Source: an uncultured Verrucomicrobia subdivision 3 bacterium
GTDB taxonomy: Bacteria > Verrucomicrobiota > Verrucomicrobiae > Limisphaerales > UBA11358
Assembly (NCBI GenBank): GCA_903921455.1
Contig: CAIXPZ010000186.1
Location: forward strand, 1 to 21,871
Direction of reading: 5' to 3'
DNA: 21,871 bases
A model generated the notes under the pieces. It searched no databases, had not been told where the DNA came from, and saw only the letters and a list, made by a program, of their open reading frames with translations. The first letter of the stretch is position 1, and each line of letters starts with the position of its first letter. Shown piece after piece: positions 13,206 to 21,209 of this stretch. Made by a program: the position numbers and the translations under genes.

Positions 13206-14609
13206 TCACGGCAACGGGGCAATCACAATGCGGTGACGCACGGGCACAAACGCGGCGGCGATGGCTCGGGCCAGCGGCGCCCGCTCGGCCTCGGTGCGGG
13301 TGACGACTGCGGCCATGTCCGCTTTGGCTTCCGGGCTATGGAAGGCCTTTTTGATTTGCGTCGTCTCGTAAGCCTGCTTGGCCGCGACGGCTTCATCCAC
13401 TTGCTTGAACGCCTCCGTGAATGGATTTACCACAAAGTCAGCCGCCAGATTCACGCCGGCCGCCAGCTGTGCCGCCATATAAATGTTCGTCGTGTTGCCC
13501 CAGCTGATTTGATATGAGGCCGCCGTCCCATTGCTGACGACCAATTGCAACCGGCTCAAGTCTTGAAAGAACGGAACTAGGGTCGTGCCGGAGCGGAGCG
13601 AACTGTCCCGGTCCGGTTCGCCACCCCCGCAGAACGGATATTTCACGCTGGTGACGGTCAGCGCATTGTCTTTGAAACTTTCAACCGTATGCCCACCGGT
13701 GGCGGTGGCGGTTTGCGCGCCGAGGTTTACCGTCAGCGTGCCGAGGTCGCCGTCCAGGCCCATCGCCTTGAGCAACGTGTAAGCCATCACGAGGTGTCCC
13801 GCCCAGCCCGGATGCACGCCGTCCTTGCCGGAAATCATGTAAGGTTCATGGCTGGTGCCGTAGCGCGTCTGGCCTTCATAGCCGGCCTTGAACATCGTCC
13901 AAAAGATGTCGGCAAAAGCGGTGTTGAATTGTTGGGCGATGGCAATGTCTTTATCCCGCAAGGCGCAGAGGTTGATGTTCAGTTCATCCAGGGTGAAGGC
14001 ATCCGACTTCGTCCAAGCCGGCACCTTGCCGACGCAGCCGGGCGAACCCAGCACCACGCGGGCGCCGGCCTGTTCGAGACTGGCGACCACGCCCGAATAT
14101 TTTTCGACATACCACTCCGCGTTGTTGAGGTCGAAGGGCCGATACTTGTGATCGTTCATCCCGTAGCACAGGGTCGCCACCGTGGGATTGAAGCGCAGGC
14201 AATCATTGGTCATGCGATGGAGAAAACCCTCGGCGGTCTCGCCGCTCCAGCCGAACTGCCGTGCGGTGATCTTCAGCTCCGGCACGCACACGGTCAGGTA
14301 AGTTTCGATGAGGCGTGAATACATCTTCTGCTCCGTGATGGAATCGCCGATGATGGCCAGGCGGTCGCCGGTCTTCAATAGCAGCGGCCCCGGCTTGGGC
14401 GCCCGGCGCGGGTTGAATTTCAGGAAATACGCTTGAGTGGGTTTCGGCTCATAATCGGCGGCTTGCACCGCGACGGCAAGGTTCAGTAGCCCGCTGCCGG
14501 CCATCAGCAGCAGGGCGAATACGCTGGCGCGGGGCCAACGCAGCGAACGGGAGATGAGATTTTTCCAAACTGAAACTGCCCCGGCGCAAAACGAAGAATT
14601 TTGTGGCAT
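13206..14609 (-). CDS. Secreted SGNH/GDSL-family hydrolase
   Basis: A 467-aa exported esterase/lipase-fold enzyme. A basic N-region is followed by a hydrophobic core at about 28-46 and a likely signal-peptidase site after VQA (about residue 50). Block I is IIGDSIT with nucleophile Ser90, block II is the WSGETAEG region, block III is YGMND with Asn152, and block V is DGVHPGWAGH with Asp263 and His266. The C-terminal 170 residues lie beyond the core and may bind carbohydrate or form a beta-rich extension. Such enzymes often deacetylate polysaccharides, but the substrate is not evident here. A second, unrelated-length SGNH gene precedes it by 95 bp. Confidence 0.9.
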   Translation of the reverse strand: MPQNSSFCAGAVSVWKNLISRSLRWPRASVFALLLMAGSGLLNLAVAVQAADYEPKPTQAYFLKFNPRRAPKPGPLLLKTGDRLAIIGDSITEQKMYSRLIETYLTVCVPELKITARQFGWSGETAEGFLHRMTNDCLRFNPTVATLCYGMNDHKYRPFDLNNAEWYVEKYSGVVASLEQAGARVVLGSPGCVGKVPAWTKSDAFTLDELNINLCALRDKDIAIAQQFNTAFADIFWTMFKAGYEGQTRYGTSHEPYMISGKDGVHPGWAGHLVMAYTLLKAMGLDGDLGTLTVNLGAQTATATGGHTVESFKDNALTVTSVKYPFCGGGEPDRDSSLRSGTTLVPFFQDLSRLQLVVSNGTAASYQISWGNTTNIYMAAQLAAGVNLAADFVVNPFTEAFKQVDEAVAAKQAYETTQIKKAFHSPEAKADMAAVVTRTEAERAPLARAIAAAFVPVRHRIVIAPLP

Positions 14610-14704
14610 GGGCGAAGGCTAGTGAATCCCTTCCGCCACGTCAAATCACGGACTGATGTTTACCCTGCCCTTTGCGTCCACGATCAAACCCCGCACTTAC
14701 GCAC

Positions 14705-15382
14705 TTATTTTGTCAGATAAGGTCGCACACGCGCGGCGAGCAATTGGTAGCCGGCGGCGTTGAAGTGGAGCTTGTCGGCCACAAACAATTCCGCGCGCGG
14801 TTGGCCGTCTGTGCCGAGCGGCAGGTCATACGTCTCGATGTATTGGCGGTTCGGCTGGTCCGCGAGGTAACCGGCGATCAGGGTGTTCAATTCCTTTTCC
14901 TGATCGTGCTGCTTCCAGCGCGCGAGGCTGGGACTTAGCGAGATAAAAACGATTGTCGTCTGCGGCAGTTTGGCCTGCACGGTGGCGACGAAGTCTTTAA
15001 AGTCGGCGAACACTTGGGCCACCGATTTGCCGGCCCACAGGTCATTGCCACCCGCCCGCAGCAGTACCATTTTCGGATGATACGGAATAATCACTCGGTC
15101 GGCAAAGTGCGTGGCATCCACGATCTCCGAGCCGCCGAAGCCACGATTCACCACCGGCAGGTTGGTGAAATCCTGCGCCAGTGTTTTCCAGCGCGCGATG
15201 GTCGATGAGCCGATGAACACCAGGGCATCCGGCGGCGGGGGCTGGGCGGCCGACTGCAGTTCATACGCGTGGATGTCCTTCTCCCAGCGGCCAAAGTTGT
15301 GGCCGGGGGGTTGCGCGAATAAAATTCCTGGCAGCAGGAGCAGGCCGACCAGCACCGGAAGTCGGCGGAACAAGGCTTTCAT
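14705..15382 (-). CDS. Secreted SGNH hydrolase, PAF-acetylhydrolase-like
   Basis: A 225-aa exported SGNH hydrolase with a signal peptide (hydrophobic core at 8-22, cleavage after LFA near residue 23). The nucleophile elbow reads FIGSST, with Ser60 and a Ser in place of the usual Asp of GDS. Block II is NRGFGGS, block III is RAGGNDLW with Asn113, and block V is DKLHFNAAGY with Asp203 and His206. GSST-type elbows are known in the PAF-AH-like branch. It probably removes acyl or acetyl groups from an extracellular or periplasmic glycan, though this is inference. It is followed on the same strand by the longer SGNH gene. Confidence 0.9.
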   Translation of the reverse strand: MKALFRRLPVLVGLLLLPGILFAQPPGHNFGRWEKDIHAYELQSAAQPPPPDALVFIGSSTIARWKTLAQDFTNLPVVNRGFGGSEIVDATHFADRVIIPYHPKMVLLRAGGNDLWAGKSVAQVFADFKDFVATVQAKLPQTTIVFISLSPSLARWKQHDQEKELNTLIAGYLADQPNRQYIETYDLPLGTDGQPRAELFVADKLHFNAAGYQLLAARVRPYLTK

Positions 15383-15393
15383 GACGCGAGCTT

Positions 15394-15435
15394 AAAACAA
15401 AAACGGCGGCGCGGAAATAGAATTCCCGCGCCGCC
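15394..15435 (-). terminator. Rho-independent terminator after the glutathione peroxidase gene
   Basis: A 10-bp GC-rich stem (15405-15414 with 15426-15435) is extended by three A/T pairs across one mismatch, with a 3-nt loop. Leftward it is followed by GTTTTTGTTTT. The CGGCGCGG/CCGCGCCG core is the same as in the terminators at 1194 and 21016. Confidence 0.9.
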
Positions 15436-15460
15436 ATCGCAAAAAACGCAATGGCCAAAC

Positions 15461-16009
15461 TTACTTCGCCGCCAGGGCTGCCGCGATGGCTTTCTCCACG
15501 GGTTCGGAATCCGGCTTCATCTTGGAATCGAAGCGGGCGAGAATCTTGCCGTCGCGACCGACGAGGAACTTGGTGAAGTTCCAACGGATATTGCCGGGGA
15601 ACGGCGAGTTCGTGCCCGCCAGCAGTCCGTAGAGCGGATGCCGGTCTTTGCCATTCACTTCCAGCTTGCTGAACATCGGGAACGTCACGTCATAGTGGCT
15701 CGTGCAGAATTGTTTGATCTCGGCGGCCGTGCCCGGTTCCTGCCCGCCAAACTGGTTGCATGGAAAACCGCAGACCACCAGGCCCTGCCCCTGATACTTT
15801 TTGTAGATGCTCTCCAGCCCGGCGTATTGCGGGGTGAAGCCGCACTTGGACGCCACATTGACGACGAGCAGCACCTTGCCCTGGTATTCCTTGAGCGAAG
15901 TGATCTGACCGTCAATGTCCTTGAGGGGAATGTCGTAAAGCGATTCGGCGGCGGAGAGGGACAAGGCGGTGGTCATAAATGCGGCGAGCAATGGCAGTAT
16001 CATTTTCAT
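15461..16009 (-). CDS. Exported glutathione peroxidase-family protein (Cys type)
   Basis: Thiol peroxidase reducing hydroperoxides (182 aa). A signal peptide (MKMILPLLAAFMTTALSLSA, cleavage near residue 20-21) places it outside the cytoplasm. The mature domain has NVASKCGFTPQY with peroxidatic Cys56, the FPCNQFGGQEPG box with Cys84 and Gln90, and WNFTKFL with Trp143 and Asn144. These complete the catalytic Cys-Gln-Trp-Asn set. Cys rather than selenocysteine implies a thioredoxin-like reductant is likely. The start at 16009 was chosen for the signal peptide; the frame is open further upstream but non-coding in character. It lies about 70 bp after the ABC permease gene. Confidence 0.93.
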   Translation of the reverse strand: MKMILPLLAAFMTTALSLSAAESLYDIPLKDIDGQITSLKEYQGKVLLVVNVASKCGFTPQYAGLESIYKKYQGQGLVVCGFPCNQFGGQEPGTAAEIKQFCTSHYDVTFPMFSKLEVNGKDRHPLYGLLAGTNSPFPGNIRWNFTKFLVGRDGKILARFDSKMKPDSEPVEKAIAAALAAK

Positions 16010-16080
16010 GCCGGCAACCATGCACCGGGAACGAGGTGTTGTCAAACGGATGCCGCCGCCCCCCCCGGCAGTCGTCGGCT

Positions 16081-16881
16081 TCAGGAGCTGGCGCTGGTGT
16101 AGTGGCGCAGGGAGCGGCGCCAGAACCATTCCGAGATGACCGCCCACATCGCGCCGACGCCCAGCAGCAGCAGCCACAGCTTCGGGGAATAGAGCTTGTC
16201 CGCCAGCACGCGGACGGGGACGTTGCTGACCAGCAGCACCGGCAGCGCAAACGTGAAGGCGGCCTTGAACGCGCCGGTAAAGGCTTCATCGGGCAACCGC
16301 GCGATGTTAAACAGATTGTAGTAGCCCCAGACGATGCCCTGCGCCCGCACCGTCCAGAAACAAATCGTCGCAAGGATGAACATGAGCGAGTAATGAATCA
16401 TGATCCCGACCGCGCACAGCGCCACAAAGCCCGAAAATTGACCCAGGCTCGGGTGCAGCTGTAATTTCAGCGCGGCAAAGGTCATGACGCACACCGCGAA
16501 CAGGGCGTTGACGAAGGCGCCTAGGTCCACGACCCGCAGGGAGACGAGGAAGCGGGTGTTGACGGGGAGCAGGAGCAGAAAATCCATTTTGCCGGTGCGG
16601 ACGAGTTCGGAAAGATTGGTGCAATTGGTCAGGAAGAAGGCCTGGTAAAGTTGCTGGATAAAATTGCTCGCGCCGACGAGGAGTACCATTTGCCACTTCG
16701 TCCAGGTCCCGACGGACTCGGTCTGGGAGTAGATGACGGAGACGAAGCAGAGCTGCAACCCGAACCAGAGGATTTCCACCACGATCCAGAGGAGGAAGTT
16801 GCCCTTGAAGGACATTTCCCGCGCCACGGAATTTTTCCACAGCGCGGCGTAGAGGCTAAGATATCGATGGAGGCGGCTCAT
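16081..16881 (-). CDS. ABC-2 type transporter permease (DUF990-like), second of a pair
   Basis: A 266-aa polytopic membrane protein with about six helices. It starts MSRLHRYLSLYAALWKNSVAREMSFKGNF and has the conserved cytoplasmic loop LSELVRTGKMDFLLLLPVNTRF, typical of DUF990-type permeases in which G-x-[ML]-D-x-L-L-x-P-hN recurs. The start at 16881 was preferred over an ORF 75 bp longer whose extra residues look non-coding. A second related permease is encoded at 17778-18584 on the same strand. Such pairs normally work with an ATP-binding protein, and none is present in the window. The exported substrate is unknown. Confidence 0.88.
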   Translation of the reverse strand: MSRLHRYLSLYAALWKNSVAREMSFKGNFLLWIVVEILWFGLQLCFVSVIYSQTESVGTWTKWQMVLLVGASNFIQQLYQAFFLTNCTNLSELVRTGKMDFLLLLPVNTRFLVSLRVVDLGAFVNALFAVCVMTFAALKLQLHPSLGQFSGFVALCAVGIMIHYSLMFILATICFWTVRAQGIVWGYYNLFNIARLPDEAFTGAFKAAFTFALPVLLVSNVPVRVLADKLYSPKLWLLLLGVGAMWAVISEWFWRRSLRHYTSASS

Positions 16882-16931
16882 TCGGGCAAGACCAGCATAA
16901 TGAATCCAAGCCGCGTCGCCAGCCGCAAAAC

Positions 16932-17348
16932 TCAAGCGGCGGGTCTGGGAAAGCACGGTCGCAATTGAACATCCACGCGGAGGATATGATCCTGCACCCA
17001 GGCGTTGATGGTCTGGTTCAGCTCGACGAGCATTTCGAGGCGGAAACCTTCCTTTTGCGTGTGCGACTTGAAGCGCCGGAACAGCTGCTTGAAATTCTCA
17101 TGTGCCTGCTGGTTTTTGGCGTGGGCGGGACAGCGATAGCTTTCCATGCACTTTTCTTCGTAGCTAAAATGCGAGTCCACGTAGTTTTCGAGAAAATCGA
17201 GGAACTGGATGAGGAAAGCGACATCTTTGCTGGTGGGGTTGGTCTGGACGAGCAGACCTTCGAGTTGGTTGATGTGACGGATCAACTGACGATGTTGCTC
17301 GTCAATGGTCGGCGAACCGGTGGCAAATTGTTCCGTCCACAGTAGCAT
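16932..17348 (-). CDS. Bacteriohemerythrin
   Basis: A 138-aa four-helix-bundle di-iron protein that binds O2 or senses redox state. Family markers are W4-x-EQFATG, IDEQHRQLI with His19, SHFSYEE with His60 and Glu64, AHENF with His83, and DHILRVD with His121 and Asp126. The HxxxH pair expected on helix C reads NxxxH (Asn79/His83), with an extra His76 three residues earlier. One iron ligand is therefore changed or displaced. The ATG at 17348 matches the usual short N-terminus; a longer frame reaches 17447. It sits between two ABC-2 permease genes, with a 58-aa membrane protein gene upstream. Confidence 0.9.
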   Translation of the reverse strand: MLLWTEQFATGSPTIDEQHRQLIRHINQLEGLLVQTNPTSKDVAFLIQFLDFLENYVDSHFSYEEKCMESYRCPAHAKNQQAHENFKQLFRRFKSHTQKEGFRLEMLVELNQTINAWVQDHILRVDVQLRPCFPRPAA

Positions 17349-17431
17349 GGCAATGCGATTCTCTTTCTCGTCAAACCAGGAACTGATCCTCCGAGACCGC
17401 GCCACCATACCGGCAAGAACACAAACGCGCC

Positions 17432-17448
17432 AATGATATTTTGTCATT
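17432..17448. promoter_or_regulatory. Palindromic AATGA-N7-TCATT, possible operator
   Basis: A 5-bp perfect inverted repeat with a 7-bp AT-rich spacer lies 84-100 bp upstream of the hemerythrin ATG. Spacing differs from CRP/FNR sites (TTGAT-N4-ATCAA), so no regulator is suggested. It may be chance. Confidence 0.2.
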
Positions 17449-17528
17449 AGCGGGACAGAAATTGTCTAGTCGAAGGGAGGTAAATTTGGCGATTACTGCG
17501 GCGGTGAGCCAAGCATACGAATAACCAG

Positions 17529-17705
17529 TCACCGCTTGGCGTTCATGTGCTTGATCACCCAGACAACGATGTAGCTCAATCCGATGGCGAATGCGATGGT
17601 GGCCGTCATGATCTTGGCATTGCGGCGTCGCTCCCAATCCTGCTGACGCGGAAAAAAGATTCTGCCGATGAGATCAAACAGCATCTCAATAAAAGTCCTG
17701 AGCAT
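17529..17705 (-). CDS. Single-pass membrane mini-protein, FPR-x2-[DE]-W-x2-R family member 2
   Basis: A 58-aa protein starting MLRTFIEMLFDLIGRI, with FPRQQDWERR at residues 18-27 and one membrane helix at about 33-52, ending KHMNAKR. It matches the 64-aa protein at 8885-9079 in the motif, in a methionine 15 residues after the F, in one helix directly following, and in Met-Asn just beyond the helix. The amphipathic N-terminus may lie on the membrane surface. It is 72 bp after the first permease gene and upstream of the hemerythrin gene on the same strand, so it may belong to that transcription unit. No Shine-Dalgarno sequence and no named family were recognised. Confidence 0.7.
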   Translation of the reverse strand: MLRTFIEMLFDLIGRIFFPRQQDWERRRNAKIMTATIAFAIGLSYIVVWVIKHMNAKR

Positions 17706-17777
17706 AGCAAATGGGTTTTATTAACTTTCCGAGGAGTCAGAGAATACAGAGAACCCGGTCGGTCGCCATACAAAAAA

Positions 17778-18584
17778 TCAGCCGCCGAACGCCGCATACT
17801 TTCGCACGCCCCGCGCCCACATGAATCGTGCGAAGCCGTAGGCCACGACCACCCACAACCCTTGCGTCAGCAACCCCAGCCAAAGAGCGTTGCCCGCCAC
17901 CTTGGCCATGTAGATCTGGATGGGGAAATATAACTGATACGGAAACGGCGTCATAAAGAGCACCTCCTTCAAGACCGGGGGCAGCACGTCCAGCGGAAAC
18001 AGATGGCCGCTGGCCAGATATTCAAAAGCGAACAGGATGAAGATAAACGTGGAAATCTCCAGTAACCAGAACGCCAGCATGGCCATCGCGAAGGAGATAA
18101 AAAATTGCAGCAGCGCCGTCAGCCCCAGCGACACCAGAAAAACGCCAAACGTCGCTGCGTCCGGCGGCGGCAGAAAATATTGCCGGTAGCAAAAAATGAA
18201 CACTCCCAGCGGCAATGCCGCCATCGAGACGAACGCGATCCGACCGGAAAAAAACAGGCACAACCGATACCACAGATAATCCATCGGCTTGAGCAGAAAC
18301 TGACTGATGTTGCCTTCGCGGATGTCGGCGGCGATCTGCCAGTCATCCTCGTTCACCGCCGTGAACACATCCACCACTGCGACGAGCAGGTAGTAAAAGA
18401 TCATCTGCTGCCGGCTGAATCCGCTATGCTCCCCCGCCTGTTCGTTGCCGGCATAAATCGTCCGCCAGAGCGACAGCATCGCGAAGAGCGGGATGAAGCT
18501 GAACAGTGTCCGCGTCAGATAATTGAAGCGATACTGCAGATTGTTCTGCAGGCCGATGTTGATGACTTGGAAATATTTTTTCAT
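17778..18584 (-). CDS. ABC-2 type transporter permease (DUF990-like), first of a pair
   Basis: A 268-aa polytopic membrane protein with about six helices, starting MKKYFQVINIGLQNNLQYRFNYL. The cytoplasmic loop IAADIREGNISQFLLKPMDYLWYRL carries the family pattern EGNIxxFLLKPxDYLxYRL, characteristic of the DUF990 ABC-2 permease group. The last helix is followed by a basic tail (FMWARGVRKY). The start at 18584 was preferred to an upstream GTG. In related loci an ATPase gene, then two permease genes, lie side by side. Here the upstream neighbour is the divergent glgP and the second permease is 0.9 kb downstream, with two unrelated genes between. Confidence 0.9.
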   Translation of the reverse strand: MKKYFQVINIGLQNNLQYRFNYLTRTLFSFIPLFAMLSLWRTIYAGNEQAGEHSGFSRQQMIFYYLLVAVVDVFTAVNEDDWQIAADIREGNISQFLLKPMDYLWYRLCLFFSGRIAFVSMAALPLGVFIFCYRQYFLPPPDAATFGVFLVSLGLTALLQFFISFAMAMLAFWLLEISTFIFILFAFEYLASGHLFPLDVLPPVLKEVLFMTPFPYQLYFPIQIYMAKVAGNALWLGLLTQGLWVVVAYGFARFMWARGVRKYAAFGG

Positions 18585-18819
18585 CCGGACGCGCGCGTTC
18601 TTTTCGCCTTTTTCCACCGGCCCGTAAAGCCTAAAGCAAAGACGCGTCGCCGGCCCGTCTCGGCGCGCCCGCTTTAACAGTCGGCAGACGTATCCGCCCC
18701 CGGAATAATTTGTTTGCTGTGACCGGCGTTAATAATTAGTGTTGGCCATGCGCCTGACAAAGAGCGGCGCGATTTAAGGAAACCTCTTAAACCCTGACTG
18801 AAACCTGATTGTATCATTC

Positions 18820-20991
18820 ATGAACAAACCCTTGGCGAGCACGGAAATCAATGAAATCGTGGCCGGCTTGAAGAAGCTGTCCCGCAACCTGTGGTGGAGC
18901 TGGACCCAGGAAGCTCAGGACTTCTTCTACGAATTATCCCCCCGCGGCTGGCAGAACATGTTTCACAACGCGGTCGCCGTGTTGCACGAGGTTTCGGATC
19001 AGGAACTCCGCGCCCGCCTGCAGGACGCCGCGTTTGCCGCCCGCGCCCGCTCGGTGCTCAAGGAATTTGACAGCTACCTCAACGAGCCCAAGACCTGGGG
19101 CCACACGCACGCGGCCAAGCTGCACAAAAATCCCGTCGCCTATTTCTCCGCCGAATTCGGCTTCCACGAATCCCTTCCCATCGCCGCCGGCGGCCTGGGT
19201 ATCCTCGCCGGCGACCATTGCAAATCCGCCAGCGACCTCGGTCTCGGCTTCGTCGGCGTCGGCTTGTTCTACCGCGAAGGTTATTTCCAGCAGGCCATTG
19301 ATTCCAACAACTGGCAGACCGAATACTACAATCCCGTTGACCCGCACAACGTCCCCATCGAACCTCTGCTCGACACCGACGGCGAGCGCATCGTCTGCAC
19401 GGTTGAAATCGGGCTGAGCGTTGTGGACTTTCAGGTCTGGCGCGTCAACGTCGGCCGCGTGCCCGTCTACCTGCTCGATACCAACCTGCCGCAGAATGAG
19501 CAGCATTTCCGCGACCTCACCACGCGCGTCTATGGCGGCGACAGCACGACGCGCATCATGCAGGAGATCCTCCTCGGCATCGGCGGCGTCCGTCTGCTGC
19601 GCAAGCTCGGCCTCGCGCCGTCCACGTTCCACATGAACGAAGGCCACGCCGCTTTTCTCACGCTCGAGCTCATCCGCGAGAAGATGGCCGCCGGTAAAAC
19701 CTTTGAGGAGGCTCAGGTCGCAACCAAGCCCGAATGCATCTTCACCACGCACACGCCCGTTGAAGCCGGCCACGACCGTTTCACGCCGGAGCTGATGAAC
19801 TACGCCCTCCAGCGCTATCTCGCGAACCAGATCATCCCCTTCAATGACATCCTCGCCCTCGGCCGCGTGAAGCCGGAAGATTCCCATGAGCCGTTCTGCA
19901 TGACCGTGCTTGCCCTGAAACTTTGCCGCTCGGCGAATGCCGTCAGCGAACTTCACGGCCAGGTCAGCCGCCACATGTGGCAGCACCTTTACAACGTCCC
20001 CGAAACCAAAGTCCCCATCGGTCACATCACCAACGGCATTCATCTGCTCGGCTGGATGAAAGGCTCCGTCCGCACGTTCTGGAAGAAAAAACTGATCGAG
20101 GAACAAAATGGCGGGGCGAAGCTCTTCCGTGAGAAATTCGGTTCCGACTGGTCCTCCGCCGTCAATCACACCGAGTTCTGGGAAAAGATGACCGATCCCC
20201 ACTTCGTCTCCGACGAGGAACTCTGGGCCCTCCGCTACAAGCTGCGCCGCGAACTTATCGAATTCGCCCGCCGCAAACTCCTGCTCCAGCAGCAGCGCGT
20301 CACGCCCGGCGATTTCATCCGCTTCGATCACCTGCTGAATCCCGACGCCCTCACCATCGGCTTCGCCCGCCGTTTTGCCACCTACAAGCGCGCCCCGCTC
20401 ATCTTCCAGCAATTCGACAACATTGTGAAGCTCGTCCGCGACAAGCAGCGCCCCGTGCAATTCATCTTTGCCGGCAAGGCCCATCCACGCGACGATGACG
20501 GCAAGCGCTTCATCCAGCAAATCATCCACCTGAGCAAGCACAGCGAACTCGCCGGCAACGTCGTCTTCCTTGAGAACTACGACATCCATGTCGCCCGTCA
20601 GATGGTTTCCGGCTGCGATATCTGGCTGAACAACCCCCGCCGCCCGCTCGAAGCCTCCGGCACCAGCGGCATGAAGGCGAGCTGCCACGGTTGCATGGGC
20701 TTCAGCATCATGGACGGCTGGTGGCGCGAAGGCTACGACGGCGCGAACGGCTTCTCCATCGGACCCGATTCCCACCCCGACAACATTGAGGAACAGGACC
20801 GCCTTGACAGCGCCAACCTTTACAAGGCCCTGACCGAGCAGGTGGTCCCCGCGTTTTATAACCGCGACGCCAATGGCATCCCGCGCGAATGGCTCAAGCG
20901 CATGCGCCACTCCATGGCCACCCTCGTCTCGCAATTTACCACCGACCGCATGGTCAAGGAATACACCAACAAGTATTACCAGCCGAAGTAA
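18820..20991 (+). CDS. glgP: Alpha-glucan phosphorylase (GT35)
   Basis: Breaks alpha-1,4-glucan with phosphate to glucose 1-phosphate, using PLP (723 aa). The N-terminus (LKKLSRNLWWSWTQEAQDFF) and SAEFGFHESLPIAAGGLGILAGDH mark the TIGR02094-type alpha-glucan phosphorylases, a shorter branch than E. coli GlgP. Further signatures are HMNEGHAAF, TTHTPVEAGHDRF, GFARRFATYKRA and EASGTSGMKAS, where Lys619 should hold PLP. The ATG has no Shine-Dalgarno sequence. The 235 bp before it, shared with the divergent permease gene, are partly AT-rich (18708-18740) and should hold a promoter. Codons end mostly in C, opposite to the G-ending serS and glgA. A perfect terminator hairpin follows. Confidence 0.96.
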   Translation: MNKPLASTEINEIVAGLKKLSRNLWWSWTQEAQDFFYELSPRGWQNMFHNAVAVLHEVSDQELRARLQDAAFAARARSVLKEFDSYLNEPKTWGHTHAAKLHKNPVAYFSAEFGFHESLPIAAGGLGILAGDHCKSASDLGLGFVGVGLFYREGYFQQAIDSNNWQTEYYNPVDPHNVPIEPLLDTDGERIVCTVEIGLSVVDFQVWRVNVGRVPVYLLDTNLPQNEQHFRDLTTRVYGGDSTTRIMQEILLGIGGVRLLRKLGLAPSTFHMNEGHAAFLTLELIREKMAAGKTFEEAQVATKPECIFTTHTPVEAGHDRFTPELMNYALQRYLANQIIPFNDILALGRVKPEDSHEPFCMTVLALKLCRSANAVSELHGQVSRHMWQHLYNVPETKVPIGHITNGIHLLGWMKGSVRTFWKKKLIEEQNGGAKLFREKFGSDWSSAVNHTEFWEKMTDPHFVSDEELWALRYKLRRELIEFARRKLLLQQQRVTPGDFIRFDHLLNPDALTIGFARRFATYKRAPLIFQQFDNIVKLVRDKQRPVQFIFAGKAHPRDDDGKRFIQQIIHLSKHSELAGNVVFLENYDIHVARQMVSGCDIWLNNPRRPLEASGTSGMKASCHGCMGFSIMDGWWREGYDGANGFSIGPDSHPDNIEEQDRLDSANLYKALTEQVVPAFYNRDANGIPREWLKRMRHSMATLVSQFTTDRMVKEYTNKYYQPK

Positions 20992-21015
20992 CCGGTCAGA
21001 ACAATTCAAAACAAA

Positions 21016-21052
21016 AACGGCGCGGAGAAAATTCTCCGCGCCGTTAGTTTTG
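21016..21052 (+). terminator. Rho-independent terminator after glgP
   Basis: A perfect 14-bp stem (21016-21029 with 21032-21045) with a nominal 2-nt loop is followed by AGTTTTG. It lies 25 bp after the glgP stop codon. The A-rich sequence before it (AAACAAAAA) means it could also stop leftward transcription. It differs at three of 30 positions from the atpC terminator. Confidence 0.92.
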
Positions 21053-21173
21053 TGGGAGTTGCGCCTCCGACGTGTCCTTTAGGCCGCCCCATTTTCCTGA
21101 TAGCGATACGCCTTTGGGCTTCGCCGGTTTTTGACTCAAAAATAACGCTAGAACCCTCCCACAGTTAGGCACT

Positions 21174-21206
21174 AATTTAAAAAATTAAAACCCCGCTTCC
21201 CCGCGG
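21174..21206 (-). terminator. Weak leftward terminator-like element
   Basis: Read leftward, a 4-bp stem (CCGC/GCGG, 21203-21206 with 21193-21196) with a 6-nt loop is followed by TTTTAATTTTTTAAATT. The stem is short, so the assignment rests mostly on the T-rich tail and its place just after the ORF stop codon at 21210. Confidence 0.35.
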
Positions 21207-21209
21207 CGG

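Noticed and set aside
12170..13303. 377-codon plus-strand frame over prs
   Set aside because: Arg/His-rich shadow; prs is unambiguous on the minus strand.
16010..16177. 56-residue N-terminal extension of the glutathione peroxidase
   Set aside because: It would overlap the permease 3' end and bury a textbook signal peptide; the ATG at 16009 is better.
17606..17797. 63-codon minus-strand frame overlapping the 58-aa mini-protein gene
   Set aside because: It runs out of frame with, and partly over, the mini-protein and the permease end; the mini-protein frame has the conserved motif.
18934..21009. 691-codon open frame antisense to glgP
   Set aside because: Caused by the C-ending codon use of glgP; Asp/Val/Gly/Ala-rich with no domain.
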